In this document: in pieces, positions 11,022 to 21,583 of the stretch
Layout of the letters: every line of letters begins with the position of its first letter
How positions within the stretch are numbered: the first letter of the stretch is position 1
Assembly (NCBI GenBank): GCA_003313425.1
Contig: NHZP01000040.1
Coordinates: 310,001-374,000 of the forward strand
Direction: 5' to 3'
Origin: Pseudopyrenochaeta lycopersici
Taxonomy: Eukaryota; Ascomycota; Dothideomycetes; Pleosporales; Pseudopyrenochaetaceae
Length of the DNA stretch: 64,000 nucleotides
Made by a program: the position numbers and the translations under genes
Notes under the pieces: generated by a model
Told to the model about the DNA's origin: nothing
Databases searched by the model: none
The model's input: the letters and a program-made list of their open reading frames with translations, nothing else

Positions 11022-12130
11022 CTAAAATTGAGATTGTTGTTCCTTATAGTGACATTTGCAACAGTTTGGCCTTGCTTCTAGGGATATATTAGCAGCTGGT
11101 ATTGCAGGACCAGCTTCTAGAAGGCTAACCATGATCTCATCTGTGCATTTTCTGAAGTTGTTAATCATTTCTTTGATTTTCCCGGTTACTAGTTTATATG
11201 CCACTGGGCCAGCATTCGAGTATCTGCATATTTCCGTATGGTCAGCATTGATTTCGATTGGTCGATATCCCACCAAAGTTGCTGAATCGTCGGTTACAAT
11301 GAGCCCAACATTTTTCTTCTTCTTCCTTGCAGGGATCTCCTCGAAAAAGCATGCAACTTGGATTGGCTTCAGTTCTTTGGAAGCTAATCGACTTTGCAAC
11401 AGCGTATGAAAGTCAATGCTGATTGACTGAAGCTTTTTAGAACGCTTGTCGAGGTCATTGATTACTTGGCCATTAGTGTCACCGCCTATCCAAGCGAACA
11501 CCTGCCTTGCCATCGCCGCCCACGGTGCTTTGGTAGCGCCTTTAATTGGAGTTCCTAGAAACAAAGCGCCGTAGGTGAATTCAACGCCCCATTTTCTTTG
11601 AGCATCTGTTTTATATTTTCCTGCTAAAGTGTTTGCAACGACGAGGCCTCCCAATGAGGGTGCAACAAATGTTATTGGGCGTTTTGACTGGTGTTTGGGG
11701 TCTTATTAGTTTTCGTGTTTCAAACGCAGATGATATAGTGTTGGCACTTACGGTTTATGACTCGCGGCGGTGATTGCCAAGTTTAAGTATCAGACTTGTC
11801 GAGTGATGATCTATTTTTGTGTGCGAAATTGTGTCAGGAAGTAGTGGATAGAACGTTGCAAATTCTGTGAGGTATCCGAAGCTAAAGATTCGAGACTCCT
11901 TGATGGTTTGGGAAGGAGTTCTGCTGGCCAATAAACCTTGGAGTTGTCCTTTTCATCGTCATCTTTAAAATCTGCCTCCCATGTCGTTCTTGGATGCCCT
12001 CGAAGTCCATGAACAAGTACTATACTAATATTGTGTCAGATCAAGAGTTGGGGTATACGCATGCAGCTTACTCCACTACAGCATCGGGTCCGCCGTCATA
12101 AAGCTCAGTCAACCCATCAGCGACAAACAT
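11022..12130 (-). pseudogene. Decayed alpha/beta-hydrolase (lipase domain of STAND/NLR type)
   Basis: Reading on the minus strand from the ATG at 12130: MFVADGLTELYDGGPDAVV, a 47-nt intron (12071-12025), then IVLVHGLRGHPRTTWEADF and YWPAELLPK. Here the frame shifts near 11905-11913; the other frame continues TIKESRIFSFGYLTEF and then meets a TAA at 11757-11755. After an intron (11751-11688) comes RPITFVAPSLGGLVVANTL and an open frame to 11022. The HGLRGHPRTTW and (G)xSxGG nucleophile-elbow motifs are those of the SERAC1/DUF676-like lipase domain that leads many fungal NACHT and NB-ARC proteins. The residue before the nucleophile Ser is Pro, where His is usual. One frameshift plus one nonsense codon argue for a pseudogene. 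No NACHT/NB-ARC part follows before the stop. Confidence 0.75.
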
Positions 12131-12898
12131 TGAGCTCCATTGATATATGCTTGTAAAGTAGGAGGAAATTGAATACGGAATTTAGCAATAGAGTATCATC
12201 TAAGCTGTTCCGTATGTGATTTGGGCGCTGAGTATTTATGCTTTTCAATTCGCAACAAGCAGGATGGGCTTAGTTACATGCATGGGTGTCTGCATTGTGA
12301 TAAGAGTGTTGCATGCGTAGACCAATTTGACAGCTGCAGCAGCCATTGCCATATTCTTTAGCTGATATGACACTGTAGAGGCGAGACAGGTGTCAAAGCA
12401 TCTGGTGTAACTTCTGGCTTCAATATCGACTAAAGGGAATGGAGATGAATTTACCGGATAAATGCGAAAGTCAGCGTAGGTGCGACTAGTTTGGGCAACT
12501 CTAGCATGTCGATTTCAGCTAATCTGGCTTCTACATTCACAGAAATGAAAGCAGACGCATATAACTGTGACAACAACCCCATGGATCTCTTTGTGCTGGA
12601 TAATGAAGCTATATATGGGAGCCTTGGAGATAATTGGAGCCGAATCTTTTTTCGCTTGCCATCACTCCCAGCGGACCTTCCGGTCGGCGAAGGCGAACTC
12701 TTCCCTAACCTCAGTAAGCTCGGCACGGTGGTTTCCGGCTACACGGGCTTTCCAGCCACCCAACCAAAATTGTTAATCTTTAAACAAATTAAGATAGCTT
12801 AACGCACATTATTTTAAAATAAGCACGCGCGAGGAGTCTATATAAAAGGCACCTACTAATCCTAAATCTAGTATTTATACTAGCCTAAAGCAAGCTAT
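12131..12898. other. Gene-less stretch
   Basis: Open frames at 12451-12802 overlap on both strands and resemble nothing known. The end of the stretch turns AT-rich as it approaches the TIR element. Confidence 0.45.
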
Positions 12899-13608
12899 TG
12901 TCAGGCTACAAGGCGGAGAGCTAAGGTAGCCGCTGGCTGGTCACCAGTACGACGTTAAGTACTATTCTGTTCAGCATAATCTGCAGATAGCAGATCATTG
13001 TTACCTTTTTGGTTGTTTGGCGCAGTGGGAGCAGACCTGTGTCCTGACAACTAAAAGATGGATAAAAGGCCTACAGCGTCCCTTAATTAACCCTACAGGC
13101 GTAATAAGCTAGTACTTAACTACACGCGATTACTTACGCCCACTAATAGAGATTAACTATAGAGAAGAAGGAATTTCTAGCTACCTAGATCTTTAATAAA
13201 GACTTAATAGCCTACCTGCATAGCTACGCGTACGCGCGCGAGATAGCTTTTTAAGTTCTTATAATAAACCGCGACTATAGACCTTTTAGTCGCGACCTAG
13301 CCATACAGCTTTGTTTAATATAATCTACGCGTTATATTTATTATTAGTAGAAAGATTAAGGCTACTAGAGCTTAGGCTGCTACTCCTAAGCTAATACTCT
13401 TATTTCTTAACCTCTTTGTCAGGACACAGGTCTACTCCCACTGCGCCAGGCAACCAAAAGGTAACATTGATCTGCTAAGTGCAGATCAAGCTAAGTAGAA
13501 TAGTACTTAATGTTAAACTGGTGACCAGCCAGCGGCTCTCAGCGCTTAGTTCTTGGCCTGCAGTCCTTGAACCTCAGCTGTTAGCGCTCTCAACGCTATA
13601 GCCTGACA
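12899..13608. mobile_element. Non-autonomous DNA-transposon-like element with ~120-bp inverted termini
   Basis: The outer ends are TGTCAGGCTA (12899-12908) and its exact complement TAGCCTGACA (13599-13608). Long inverted arms lie inside: 12930-13052 contains GCCGCTGGCTGGTCACCAGT...GTCCTGACA, and 13424-13545 is its reverse complement with scattered mismatches. The ~370-bp core is TA-rich and has no open frame, as expected for a RIP-mutated MITE-like or gutted element. No convincing target-site duplication is visible. The superfamily (hAT or other) is not determinable here. Confidence 0.75.
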
Positions 13609-14393
13609 AATAGGCGGAGGCACAACAGAGTCTACTCTAAAATGCAGGGCTTCTTAGGGGATTAGACTCTAACTAATATTAATTCTCTTCCCTATTAATA
13701 ATAGCGTCTAAGCTAAAGCGATTACTAATGCAATGTTTTAAGGTTAGCAGAATTGCTAGGAGCTAATTATACCTAAAATACTCGCTCTAGTAACAATACA
13801 GGTGTACTCCTACTGCGCCTTACAACAAAAAAGGTAATAGTAATTTGCTACCTGCAGATTAGGCCGAACAGAATAGTACGTATTGTCATTGCTGCGCACC
13901 AAGCTAGCAGCCTACCTCGGCTCTCAGCCTAGTGGCCTGACAGCCCCACACTTTAGTGTATAAACGATTAGCGTACGCTACTAATCTAATAATGATTAGT
14001 ATTTAACCCTTACTGAATGCTACAGATAACTCTAAGCTAATGTATGAATTCATGGTATACGAGCAAGTATTTGTGTAGATTACTAATAAGGGAGTACGAA
14101 CACTGATGTAGCCTCGGCTTTCGGGTGCAGTCGAGCTGAAGATTCCTTGGTTTACGGCGACCTGGCGGACATCGACACGTAATCGGACATTGGAACATTA
14201 GGATGGGTATACCGAAACAACCTAGATGTTAATGCGGATCTATACTAGCGAAGAGGGAATGCATTTGAATGATTACTACCTACCTAACTGATAATTCCAG
14301 CTGATTAAAGGCACTGAATTCGCATCTTTCGGTCGCACAACGCATCATCTCTTGCTTTTTCTTATCATTTTCTTCATTATCCAGAAGCCGAAT
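13609..14393. other. Repeat debris and promoter of the MBL gene
   Basis: 13800-13940 repeats the 13424-13545 arm in the same orientation (CAGGTGTACTCCTACTGCGCC...GAATAGTACGTATTGTC), then ends in CCTGACAG: a fragment of a second copy of the same element family. From about 14100 the base composition becomes normal and leads into the MBL-fold gene. Confidence 0.55.
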
Positions 14394-15269
14394 ATGCCGG
14401 GACTCCGGGTATCCGTGTACACCGCACCTCCTATTCCATGCGTTGATCACTTATCTGGACAGCCTAACACAACTTGGTCTCCTGAATCATGCACACTAAT
14501 TTACTCTGAGACTGAGGCAGTTCTTGTCGACACAGCTATCACTATCGACCAGAACAAAGATCTGATCAAGTGGATCGAAAAGACCGCTCCGGGGCGCAAG
14601 CTCTCCTACATTTACATTACCCATGGCCATCCAGACCATTTCTTGGGCATTCCTCAACTGCTACAGCGCTTCCCAGAGGCTGTCCCGCTTGCGACAAAGG
14701 GCACCATTCAACATATGAAGGACGCTATCGCAGAGCCGTTTTTCACTAAGACTTGGGTCGGCTTTTTCCCTGGGGATCAACTTTACCAACCACCTCAACT
14801 AGCAAATCCGCTGCCAGACAACCAGAAATTCTTCCTAGAGGGCGGTTGGGAGTTCGAGGCAGTTGAGTGTGGCCATTCTGATACCTACGACTCAACAATC
14901 TTGTGGGTTCCGGACTTGAAGCTCGCGGTCTGCGGCGATGTTGTGTACGGGGATGTTCACCAGATGCTCTTCGAGGCCAATACGCAGGAGAAGCGGGATG
15001 AATGGATTCGAGCTGTTGAAAAGATAGAAGCGCTCAATCCCACATATGTCGTCTGCGGCCATCAGAATGCAACCGAAATGCATGGAGTGTGGCACCTTGA
15101 AAATACGAAAGAGTACATCCGAGACTTCACGAAGGCTTTGGAAACCAAGCCACAGAATTTCGAGGAACTCTACTCTATCATGATTAAAAAACATCCGCAC
15201 AGATTCAATCCCATGGTCCTTGGCTGGGGTGTTGCAGGTCAATTCCCTGCTACGAAGTCAAAAGCATAA
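14394..15269 (+). CDS. MBL-fold metallo-hydrolase
   Basis: Single exon, 291 aa, starting at ATG 14394 (MPGLRVSVYTAPPIPC); upstream in-frame codons have no ATG. The metal-binding signature HGHPDH is at residues 77-82 (ITHGHPDHFLG). Later ligands of the fold are seen in ECGHSDTYDS, AVCGDVVYGDVHQ and YVVCGHQNA. The family includes glyoxalase II-like thioesterases, lactonases and related hydrolases; fungal members of this type occur both in general metabolism and in secondary-metabolite clusters. Next to a monooxygenase, transporter and CoA-handling enzymes, a role as a hydrolase (ester, thioester or lactone) in the same pathway is plausible but inferred. No signal peptide. Confidence 0.9.
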   Translation: MPGLRVSVYTAPPIPCVDHLSGQPNTTWSPESCTLIYSETEAVLVDTAITIDQNKDLIKWIEKTAPGRKLSYIYITHGHPDHFLGIPQLLQRFPEAVPLATKGTIQHMKDAIAEPFFTKTWVGFFPGDQLYQPPQLANPLPDNQKFFLEGGWEFEAVECGHSDTYDSTILWVPDLKLAVCGDVVYGDVHQMLFEANTQEKRDEWIRAVEKIEALNPTYVVCGHQNATEMHGVWHLENTKEYIRDFTKALETKPQNFEELYSIMIKKHPHRFNPMVLGWGVAGQFPATKSKA

Positions 15270-16067
15270 TCTCCAGATTTAAAACAAGTATGTCCTAATA
15301 TGCACCCTATTGTAAGTTTGTCTATTTATTGCTAGGTAACTAACAAATTCTTTCAAAGCAAGCTAGGTTTCTCGGAGACTCTTCCGAGTTCGGAAGAGTG
15401 TGGAAGTTATACTTGGAGCGGGCACGACTAGAGTTATTCATAGGACATTTCGAACTTTAATGATTTTTCTGTGCCACGACTATGCAACGAGTGTAATTAT
15501 ATAAGCTGCTGATTTATATATCTACTACTTTTTAGTTACCGTACTTCACAAACGAGTTATTTACACAAGCCAAGTTATTTACAGAAGCCAGTTAGTGTGT
15601 AGGATATTATCATCTAATTTTGTATAATATTGACATTGCGCAAGGGCTCTTACGTGTTGGGCAGGTACTTACATTACACCCGCTTGACATACGCCCCTAC
15701 ATCAGCGGTGAGGACGTGCATTAGGTACGGACACGCAGTAGCTAGTGGAGTACTTTATAAGGTAAAGTTTGGTGCTTGTGGAGAACTGGAGCACGTTATG
15801 GGGTAACCGTCGGTGCATTTGGAGAGACTAGGTGGGGTAGGCTTCTGCTAAAGGGACGAAGGCTTCAAACAAACCCCCACTCTAAGAACTTTACTACTTA
15901 GCATATTGCTCCGGAGCGTGGGGTAGGCCTAAGATGCATTTATATTTATTTTGAGGAACGCTTGTTGAATATATCTTCAAGAGCATTTTCATGCAAACCG
16001 TTACAATCACCCCAACACCCAAACAACCGTTTTCTATATATATTAAGTTTACTACCGTAACCTAACT
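15270..16067. other. Intergenic region with a palindrome
   Basis: Between two plus-strand genes. Contains the palindrome at 15378-15399 and, near 15540-15590, a short direct repeat (AAGTTATTTACA and GAGTTATTTACA). Otherwise no gene. Confidence 0.5.
15378..15399. promoter_or_regulatory. Perfect 10-bp inverted repeat, candidate Zn2Cys6 operator or transcript hairpin
   Basis: ACTCTTCCGA-GT-TCGGAAGAGT is a perfect inverted repeat with a 2-nt centre. It contains CCG-N4-CGG, the everted/inverted half-site arrangement that Zn2Cys6 regulators use. It lies 109 nt after the MBL stop codon and about 670 nt before the monooxygenase start, so it could also be a 3'-end structure. Function is inferred. Confidence 0.4.
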
Positions 16068-17436
16068 ATGACAAAATTTACTGGTATTGGCCCGGCAGGA
16101 GTTGCGGGGCATAATTCAAGTGGAATCACAATAATTATTGTGGGCTCAGGAATAGGTGGTCTAACATTAGCAATTGAGGCCACGCGTAAAGGACACAAGG
16201 TGATCGCGATAGACCAGCAAAAAGTGCTTACACCAATAGGTAGGGTTTTCCTAATACCAAATTTGGGGTATGGGAGTAGATGCGCAATGCTAAACATCAT
16301 GAGTAGGCGATGGCATAGCAATTGGGAACAATGGTGCTCGGGTGGTGCGACACTTGCTCAGGCCACCGCGTCACAGACTATTTTGAGGACGATAATGAGG
16401 CTCGGTTTATAATTTATGGAGAAAGAATTACTGGTAACTGTGTTGTTGGCGCTGACGGTGTACACAGTAAGGTTAGAGGGAAAGTTATCGGATTTGATCC
16501 TACCCCACATTCGTCTGGCTATGATATTTACCGAGCGTACTTTGATGGAGAGGAAGTGCGCGCTGATCCAGAAACTCTCTGGGTAATGGAAAGCGCAGTG
16601 AGTCTGGACACTAGTAAAATCTTCATTGGTCCGGATTGCTATTTGATGGCTGGGACTGGAAGGAGGGGCAAAGACTGCTTTTTTATGTGCACTCATCAGG
16701 TACGCTAACAAGATAAGATTATGAAAAGCTGATGGTTAATCTTGTCGTAGGATACCTTCGATGTCACTGAGTCCTGGACACTCCCTGGTGATCCTGACCA
16801 ATTGCTCAGCTACATTAAAGACTGGCCTATTTACTCAAAAATTGAGAAGGTTGTTCGGAAAATTCCGCAAGGTAACCTTATTGACTTCAAACTCTTGTGG
16901 AGGGATCCACTACCAACATGGGTATCTCCAAAGGGGCGCACGATATTAATTGGTGATGCAGCTCACCCTGTCTTGCCTACTTTTGGGCAAGGCGGCAGTC
17001 AAGCAATGGAAGACGCAGCTACATTGGCTATAGCGTTAGAGTTGGCTGGAAAAGGAAAGGTCCCAATGGCGCTCCGCGCGACTGAGGCAATCAGGTTAGT
17101 TATCTCTCCTATCATCTTTGTAGACAGTTGATAAGTTGGATAAATCTCAGGTACAAAAGAGCGAGTTTGGTACAGCAGTTAGGCGTTGATACACGGAATG
17201 TTTGGCATAAAACCAACTGGCAAGCTAACGGTGTTGAAGTATATCAGGCGACACTTCCAAGACCGGAATGGCTGTTTGGGCATGATTGCCAGACGTACGC
17301 TTACGAAAATTTTGACAAAGTTGTAGAGGCTTTGGAGAGGGGAGTTCCTTATGAACCTTACAATATTCCGCAAGAAGGAGTTGATTACAGAGCAACTAAT
17401 TTCCGCTCTAAAAACTTTGATAAACCAACGATTTAA
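16068..17436 (+). pseudogene. FAD-dependent aromatic monooxygenase (salicylate-hydroxylase-like) with a damaged middle
   Basis: The beginning encodes a Rossmann FAD site, IIIVGSGIGGLTLAIEA. The frame then degrades from about 16240 (RVFLIPNLGYG...) and is replaced by another frame at about 16350: HRVTDYFEDDNEARF, then VVGADGVHSKVR (DG motif). Two clean introns follow, 16700-16750 and 17095-17150, with GRTILIGDAAHPVLPTFGQG (GD motif) between them, and the C-terminus runs to 17436. All flavin motifs exist, but between about residues 55 and 95 the expected sequence, including the substrate-side segment, is missing or scrambled and the frame changes. This looks like an internal deletion or rearrangement of roughly 150 bp. 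Before the damage the enzyme would have hydroxylated an aromatic substrate with NAD(P)H and O2. Confidence 0.8.
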
Positions 17437-17891
17437 AATTTAGAGGACCCCTATCTATAAAAATCTGTAAACAAAGAACATCACAATAAAGATTTGTTCA
17501 AGTCTTTTTCTCTACAAGCTATATTAGAATGGCTTCTTAGAGTGCAAGTCTTTAGCGAATCTCCGGATCGGCCCACTAGACCACGATTGGAACCGACCAG
17601 GCCAGACACATTTTACTTATCCTGATGTTACGTAGTCTATAACTACTATACTAAGCTTAGGTATTAGAACATGTTACTTGATAACGCTAAGTAATACCCT
17701 AATTTTTGAACACAATAGATGCAAATAAACATTAGGTTATGCTATTTCTTACAGCGTAATAACTCTAATAATATAGGTATTGTTAAGGTGGCCCTTATAG
17801 CTCAAGAATAATTTGACACAGCTTATTGGCTATAGAATCTTTGCGAAGGTAGGATAAAAGTCCTACGGGGGTTTCTAATTTTGCTACTTTT

Positions 17892-18120
17892 GTCAGGCCC
17901 AGTAAGGCTGACTAAGCTAGTCCTGTAACGTAAGTTAACGTCAAAGCAAGGCTCTAGGCAATCCTGCAAGCCTGCAGCAACAGCCTAAATAGCTAGTTGT
18001 ACTATTTTATGCGCGATATTAGCTGTCTTTGTCTATATGTACCTATTTGGTTGCATGGCTTAGTGGGAATAGGTTAGAATCCTAACAACTTAGTTGCTTA
18101 GACGTCCCTATGACAGGCTG
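17892..18120. mobile_element. Relic of a TGTCAGGC-ended non-autonomous element
   Basis: Begins with TTTTGTCAGGCCCAG near 17889 and ends with ATGACAGGCTGC near 18110-18121. Between them, CTATTTGGTTGCATGGCTTAGTGGGAATAGGT resembles the TTTTTGGTTGTTTGGCGCAGTGGGAGCAGACC block inside the 12899 element. A diverged member of the same family. Confidence 0.5.
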
Positions 18121-18350
18121 CGGAATTTTAGCTGCTCAAAATTAAGAATAATACAATACGCAAAGTAAATCAAGCCACAGCATAACACAAATAACCAAAA
18201 CTAACAAGAATAAGTGATCGCCAAGTTTTTACGATACGACCGTTATCACACGATGTTGGCGCTGTAGGGAGTTAGGGCATATTATAAAAACGTCTACATA
18301 TCAACTAACAAATACGATTAAACTTATATCACGATTGCAGCTAGATTATT

Positions 18351-18475
18351 TGGCGGGGACGGCGAGCATTAGGTGTTCGGACGAGAGCATCGGTTAAGGG
18401 AGCCTTAGCGAGCCAAGAATGGCCTAGACACGGCTTTCTATAGTCAACTAAGATTTGCCAATGCCGTCCCCGCCA
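18351..18475. repeat. 13-bp perfect inverted repeat with ~99-bp loop
   Basis: TGGCGGGGACGGC at 18351-18363 and GCCGTCCCCGCCA at 18463-18475 are exact complements. The arms are GC-rich inside AT-rich surroundings, about 420-540 bp upstream of the MFS start. Could be the termini of a tiny element or paired regulator sites (each arm holds GGGG and CGG words). Confidence 0.55.
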
Positions 18476-18894
18476 GCTAGGTCCTCGCATTCTACCGTGT
18501 AATTTAGGGTTCTTCCGTAGCTTTCAGTGTTGGTCGTAAGCCAACACATGGCTTGAGATGAGAAGCTGTACCATAACCGGAGCAAGAGTGGTAGCTTTCG
18601 GCTGGAAATACTCCACTTTCGGCTACACCCCATACATACTACCCCGGGTTCCCGTTCCCCGCATTCTTACATGCTAGTCATTCAACACTGGGCTTAAGAA
18701 CCCTGGGGCCTTGCAAGGATCTTTCAATCGTGTGGTGCACCTGTCCTACCTATAGTAAGGCTATTGTCCCTCCTCAAAGCTACTTGAACTACTTCATCCT
18801 TCCTTGTCCGAAAGACCCTCCAGGCCTTGACTCTGTCATTGATACATAGTTCTTTGCTTCTGTTCCTGTCCCTTTGAGAAGAACCACAAAAATC

Positions 18895-20704
18895 ATGCAA
18901 AAGATAGTCCCCGACGAAGAAGCCACATCTTCGATCAGTATGGAAGATGTTGGAAAACCCACTGCCTCAAATCATGAGCATGAGACCCCATTCTCGATAA
19001 AAGAGACGAAAAAGCTGCTTTGGAAAATTGACCTGACTATCCTTCCTCTTGTCTCTGTTATGTATTTGCTCTCCTTCCTTGATCGATCGAACATCGGCAA
19101 TGCCAGACTGGCAGGACTTGAGAAGGATTTGGGCATGACTGGGTGGGACTACGCAGTAAGTTAACCGTTGTTCCTCTTTCGATCATATTTTTTTGAGACC
19201 TGTGCTTACGTTTATTGGTGATGACTAGACCGCAGTCTCAGTCTTTTTCCCTTTCTATATTTTGTCCGAGGTTCCGTCCAACCTTGCGATGAAGCGTTTC
19301 CGCCCGTCCATCTGGATTCCTTCAATTATGCTTACCTGGGGCATTGTGATGACTTTGATGGGTATTGTTAATAACTTTGGTGGGCTTCTGGCCACCCGAA
19401 TGGCACTTGGTTTGGCGGAAGGCGGCCTTTTCCCCGGTGTTGCTTACTAGTAAATACCTCCCCCCCCCCCTTTCCCCGCCACAGGCACACCTCTCTTCTT
19501 TAAGAGCTCTGTAACTGAAGTTAATCTAGTATCACATTATGGTATCGCCGCCATGAGTGTGGTCTGAGAATTGCCATATTCTTCTCTGCAGCGACTGCTG
19601 CAGGTGCCTTCGGCGGCCTGCTTGCACGCGGAATCATGGAGATGGATGGAATTGCGGGCGTCGCTGGATGGGGTTGGATCTTCATCCTTGAGGGTATCAT
19701 GACTGTCATTGTCGGTGAGAACAACTCTTGTTGGTGAATACTCTACCACCCTACTCACTTTAATTAGCTGGTATTGCTTACATCTATCTGCATGATTACC
19801 CGGATACTGCGAAGTTCCTCACCCAAAAAGAACGAACTGAGGTTGTAAGACGCCTTCGTGATGATAACTCGGCTTTGTCCGATGAATTCCGCTTCGAGTT
19901 TGTCAAGGATGCTTTTAGAGACTGGAAAATTTGGGTCAATTGCTTAATGACATTTGGGAACTTTTTACCGCTCTACTCGGTTTCTATTTTCCTGCCTACC
20001 ATAATACGGAGTATGGGGCATACCAATGAGACGGCCCAGTTGCTGACTGTACCACCTTATGTTGTAGCATGTGCTGCTACCGTTACGGCTGGCTTCGTGA
20101 CCGATAAACGTCGTACACGTGGCGCCTACGTTATTGGTATTGCTACTGTTGCGTAAGTATTCCCTAAACAATGAATATGTCTGGCAATTTTGCGTTTCAT
20201 GATATTGAAGCTGATCGTGCGACAGGGTCATTGGTTTCATCATTCTCATCATCGTGGAGAATAATAGCGTCAAATATTTTGCTTGCTTCCTCGTCCTGCT
20301 GGGAATATTCCCGAACGTTCCTCAAATCACTTCCTGGAATAGTAACAACATTGGTGGATCTGTTAAGCGAGGTGTCGGCGTCGCTATGCAGATTGGAATG
20401 GTACGTTCATTATTCCATTGTGCTTTGTGCTTTGTTAACAGTCGGTTAGGGTAACATCGGTGGTGCAGTTGCGGGCTTCATCTTCCAAGCACGCGATGCT
20501 CCTCACTATCGCTCCGGCCATGGTATTCTGATCGCCATGTGCTCGATTACCATATCGCTTGCGATAGTCATGACATGGTACTTGCGGAGAGAGAACTCGA
20601 GGCGGGATGCTGTGTACAAGCTCCCCAGCGAGTACACCCTATCAGAGATGGAGCACGAGGCATCCAAGGGGGATAATGCCTCTTTCTTCAGGTACACCGT
20701 TTGA
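18895..20704 (+). CDS. MFS transporter, anion:cation symporter (allantoate/nicotinate permease-like) family
   Basis: Six exons: 18895-19155, 19229-19449, 19530-19714, 19768-20152, 20226-20400 and 20450-20704; all five introns are GT-AG and keep the frame, giving 493 aa. The signature SFLDRSNIGNARLAGLEKDL (residues about 63-82) is that of the ACS family (Tna1/Dal5 type), preceded by a charged cytosolic tail and helix 1. Further marks are FFPFYILSEVPSNL, LGLAEGGLFPGVAYY, WRGW-like GWGWIFILEG and a charged C-terminus. Around 12 membrane helices are expected. The family imports organic anions such as nicotinate, allantoate, pantothenate or aromatic acids across the plasma membrane. Intron 2 contains an unusual run of 10 C. 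Its position beside CoA-ligase and monooxygenase genes suggests uptake of their carboxylate substrate. Confidence 0.93.
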
Positions 20705-21583
20705 GGAAGCAGTGCTCTAGAGCCGAAATAGTCAGCAATGGCGTGATACTCATATTAACTGGGGATTACACCATTTCAGGCGGTACTTATTCCTCGTGGA
20801 ATGCTAGACCATCCTACGCAACCTTAAAACCAAGTTTACCTAATGGACACCTAGTGATAGAATGGCCGTAAAAGTAATTCTTCTCTGATTAACGTGATTC
20901 ACAATCTGCTGGCCTACCTAAGCGAAGGACTCACTCCAAGCGACGCGTCTGCGCGCGCAACGTACTAAATACAATAGTTTAATGAATCGTATCATATTCT
21001 AGTATTTGTTTTAGAACTATAACTGTCCCTTGCAACTTGTCTTTCTACCTTATAGATGTAGGCGTCGCACCCAAGCTTACAAATGTGACTGTCTTGGCAT
21101 TCTGCTGAGTCCCAAGTGTGATCCCAGTAGTTCCCGTAACACCGCCAATATGGACCGCACAGCAGCCACCTTGGTCTAATGTTTACTGCCGTAACGAAGA
21201 TCAGATAACAACAAAAGTCCATTGTGCTTGCGCTGGAGCCTCCCCCGTTCGGAACTTTCCTAAAACCGAACCTGTAATGCATATCTGTTTAGCCAACATC
21301 TTGTATCACGCCTAATATCAGATTCAGCTAACAATAAACGCTTCTTGAGTAAACCCTTGAACTTGCGTTTAAAATCTCTCATGAGCGCAGTGAGGGACAT
21401 TAAGCTGATAGTGGGGAGATCAGCCAAGAGATAATCCTAATTAACTCGAAGAAGTTGAAAATTGGACTGTTCCAGGAAGGAATTGTGAAATCAGTAGATA
21501 ACCAGTCCAGGTTTGAGTATCTTAGGGATGCTGCTATAAATGTGATTATTTTCTAATCTATATGTATATATGGATATGTTATT
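20705..21583. other. Intergenic region
   Basis: No firm gene. On the minus strand about 21176-21045 a 43-codon open stretch (QGGCCAVHIGGVTG... to GATPTSIR, stop) follows an acceptor-like CATTAG and could be a last exon of a small protein, but no matching first exon was found. The rest is AT-rich. Confidence 0.4.

Larger units (their letters stand above)
17437..18894. other. Gene-less stretch with element debris and MFS promoter
   Basis: 17600-17880 is TA-rich, RIP-like sequence. 17892-18120 is a transposon relic (listed separately). 18350-18640 has normal composition and a strong inverted repeat (listed separately). The last ~200 bp, pyrimidine-rich, form the promoter and leader of the transporter gene. 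Confidence 0.5.

Noticed and set aside
12451..12802. Overlapping frames on both strands
   Set aside because: No domain or splice structure; next to repeat debris.
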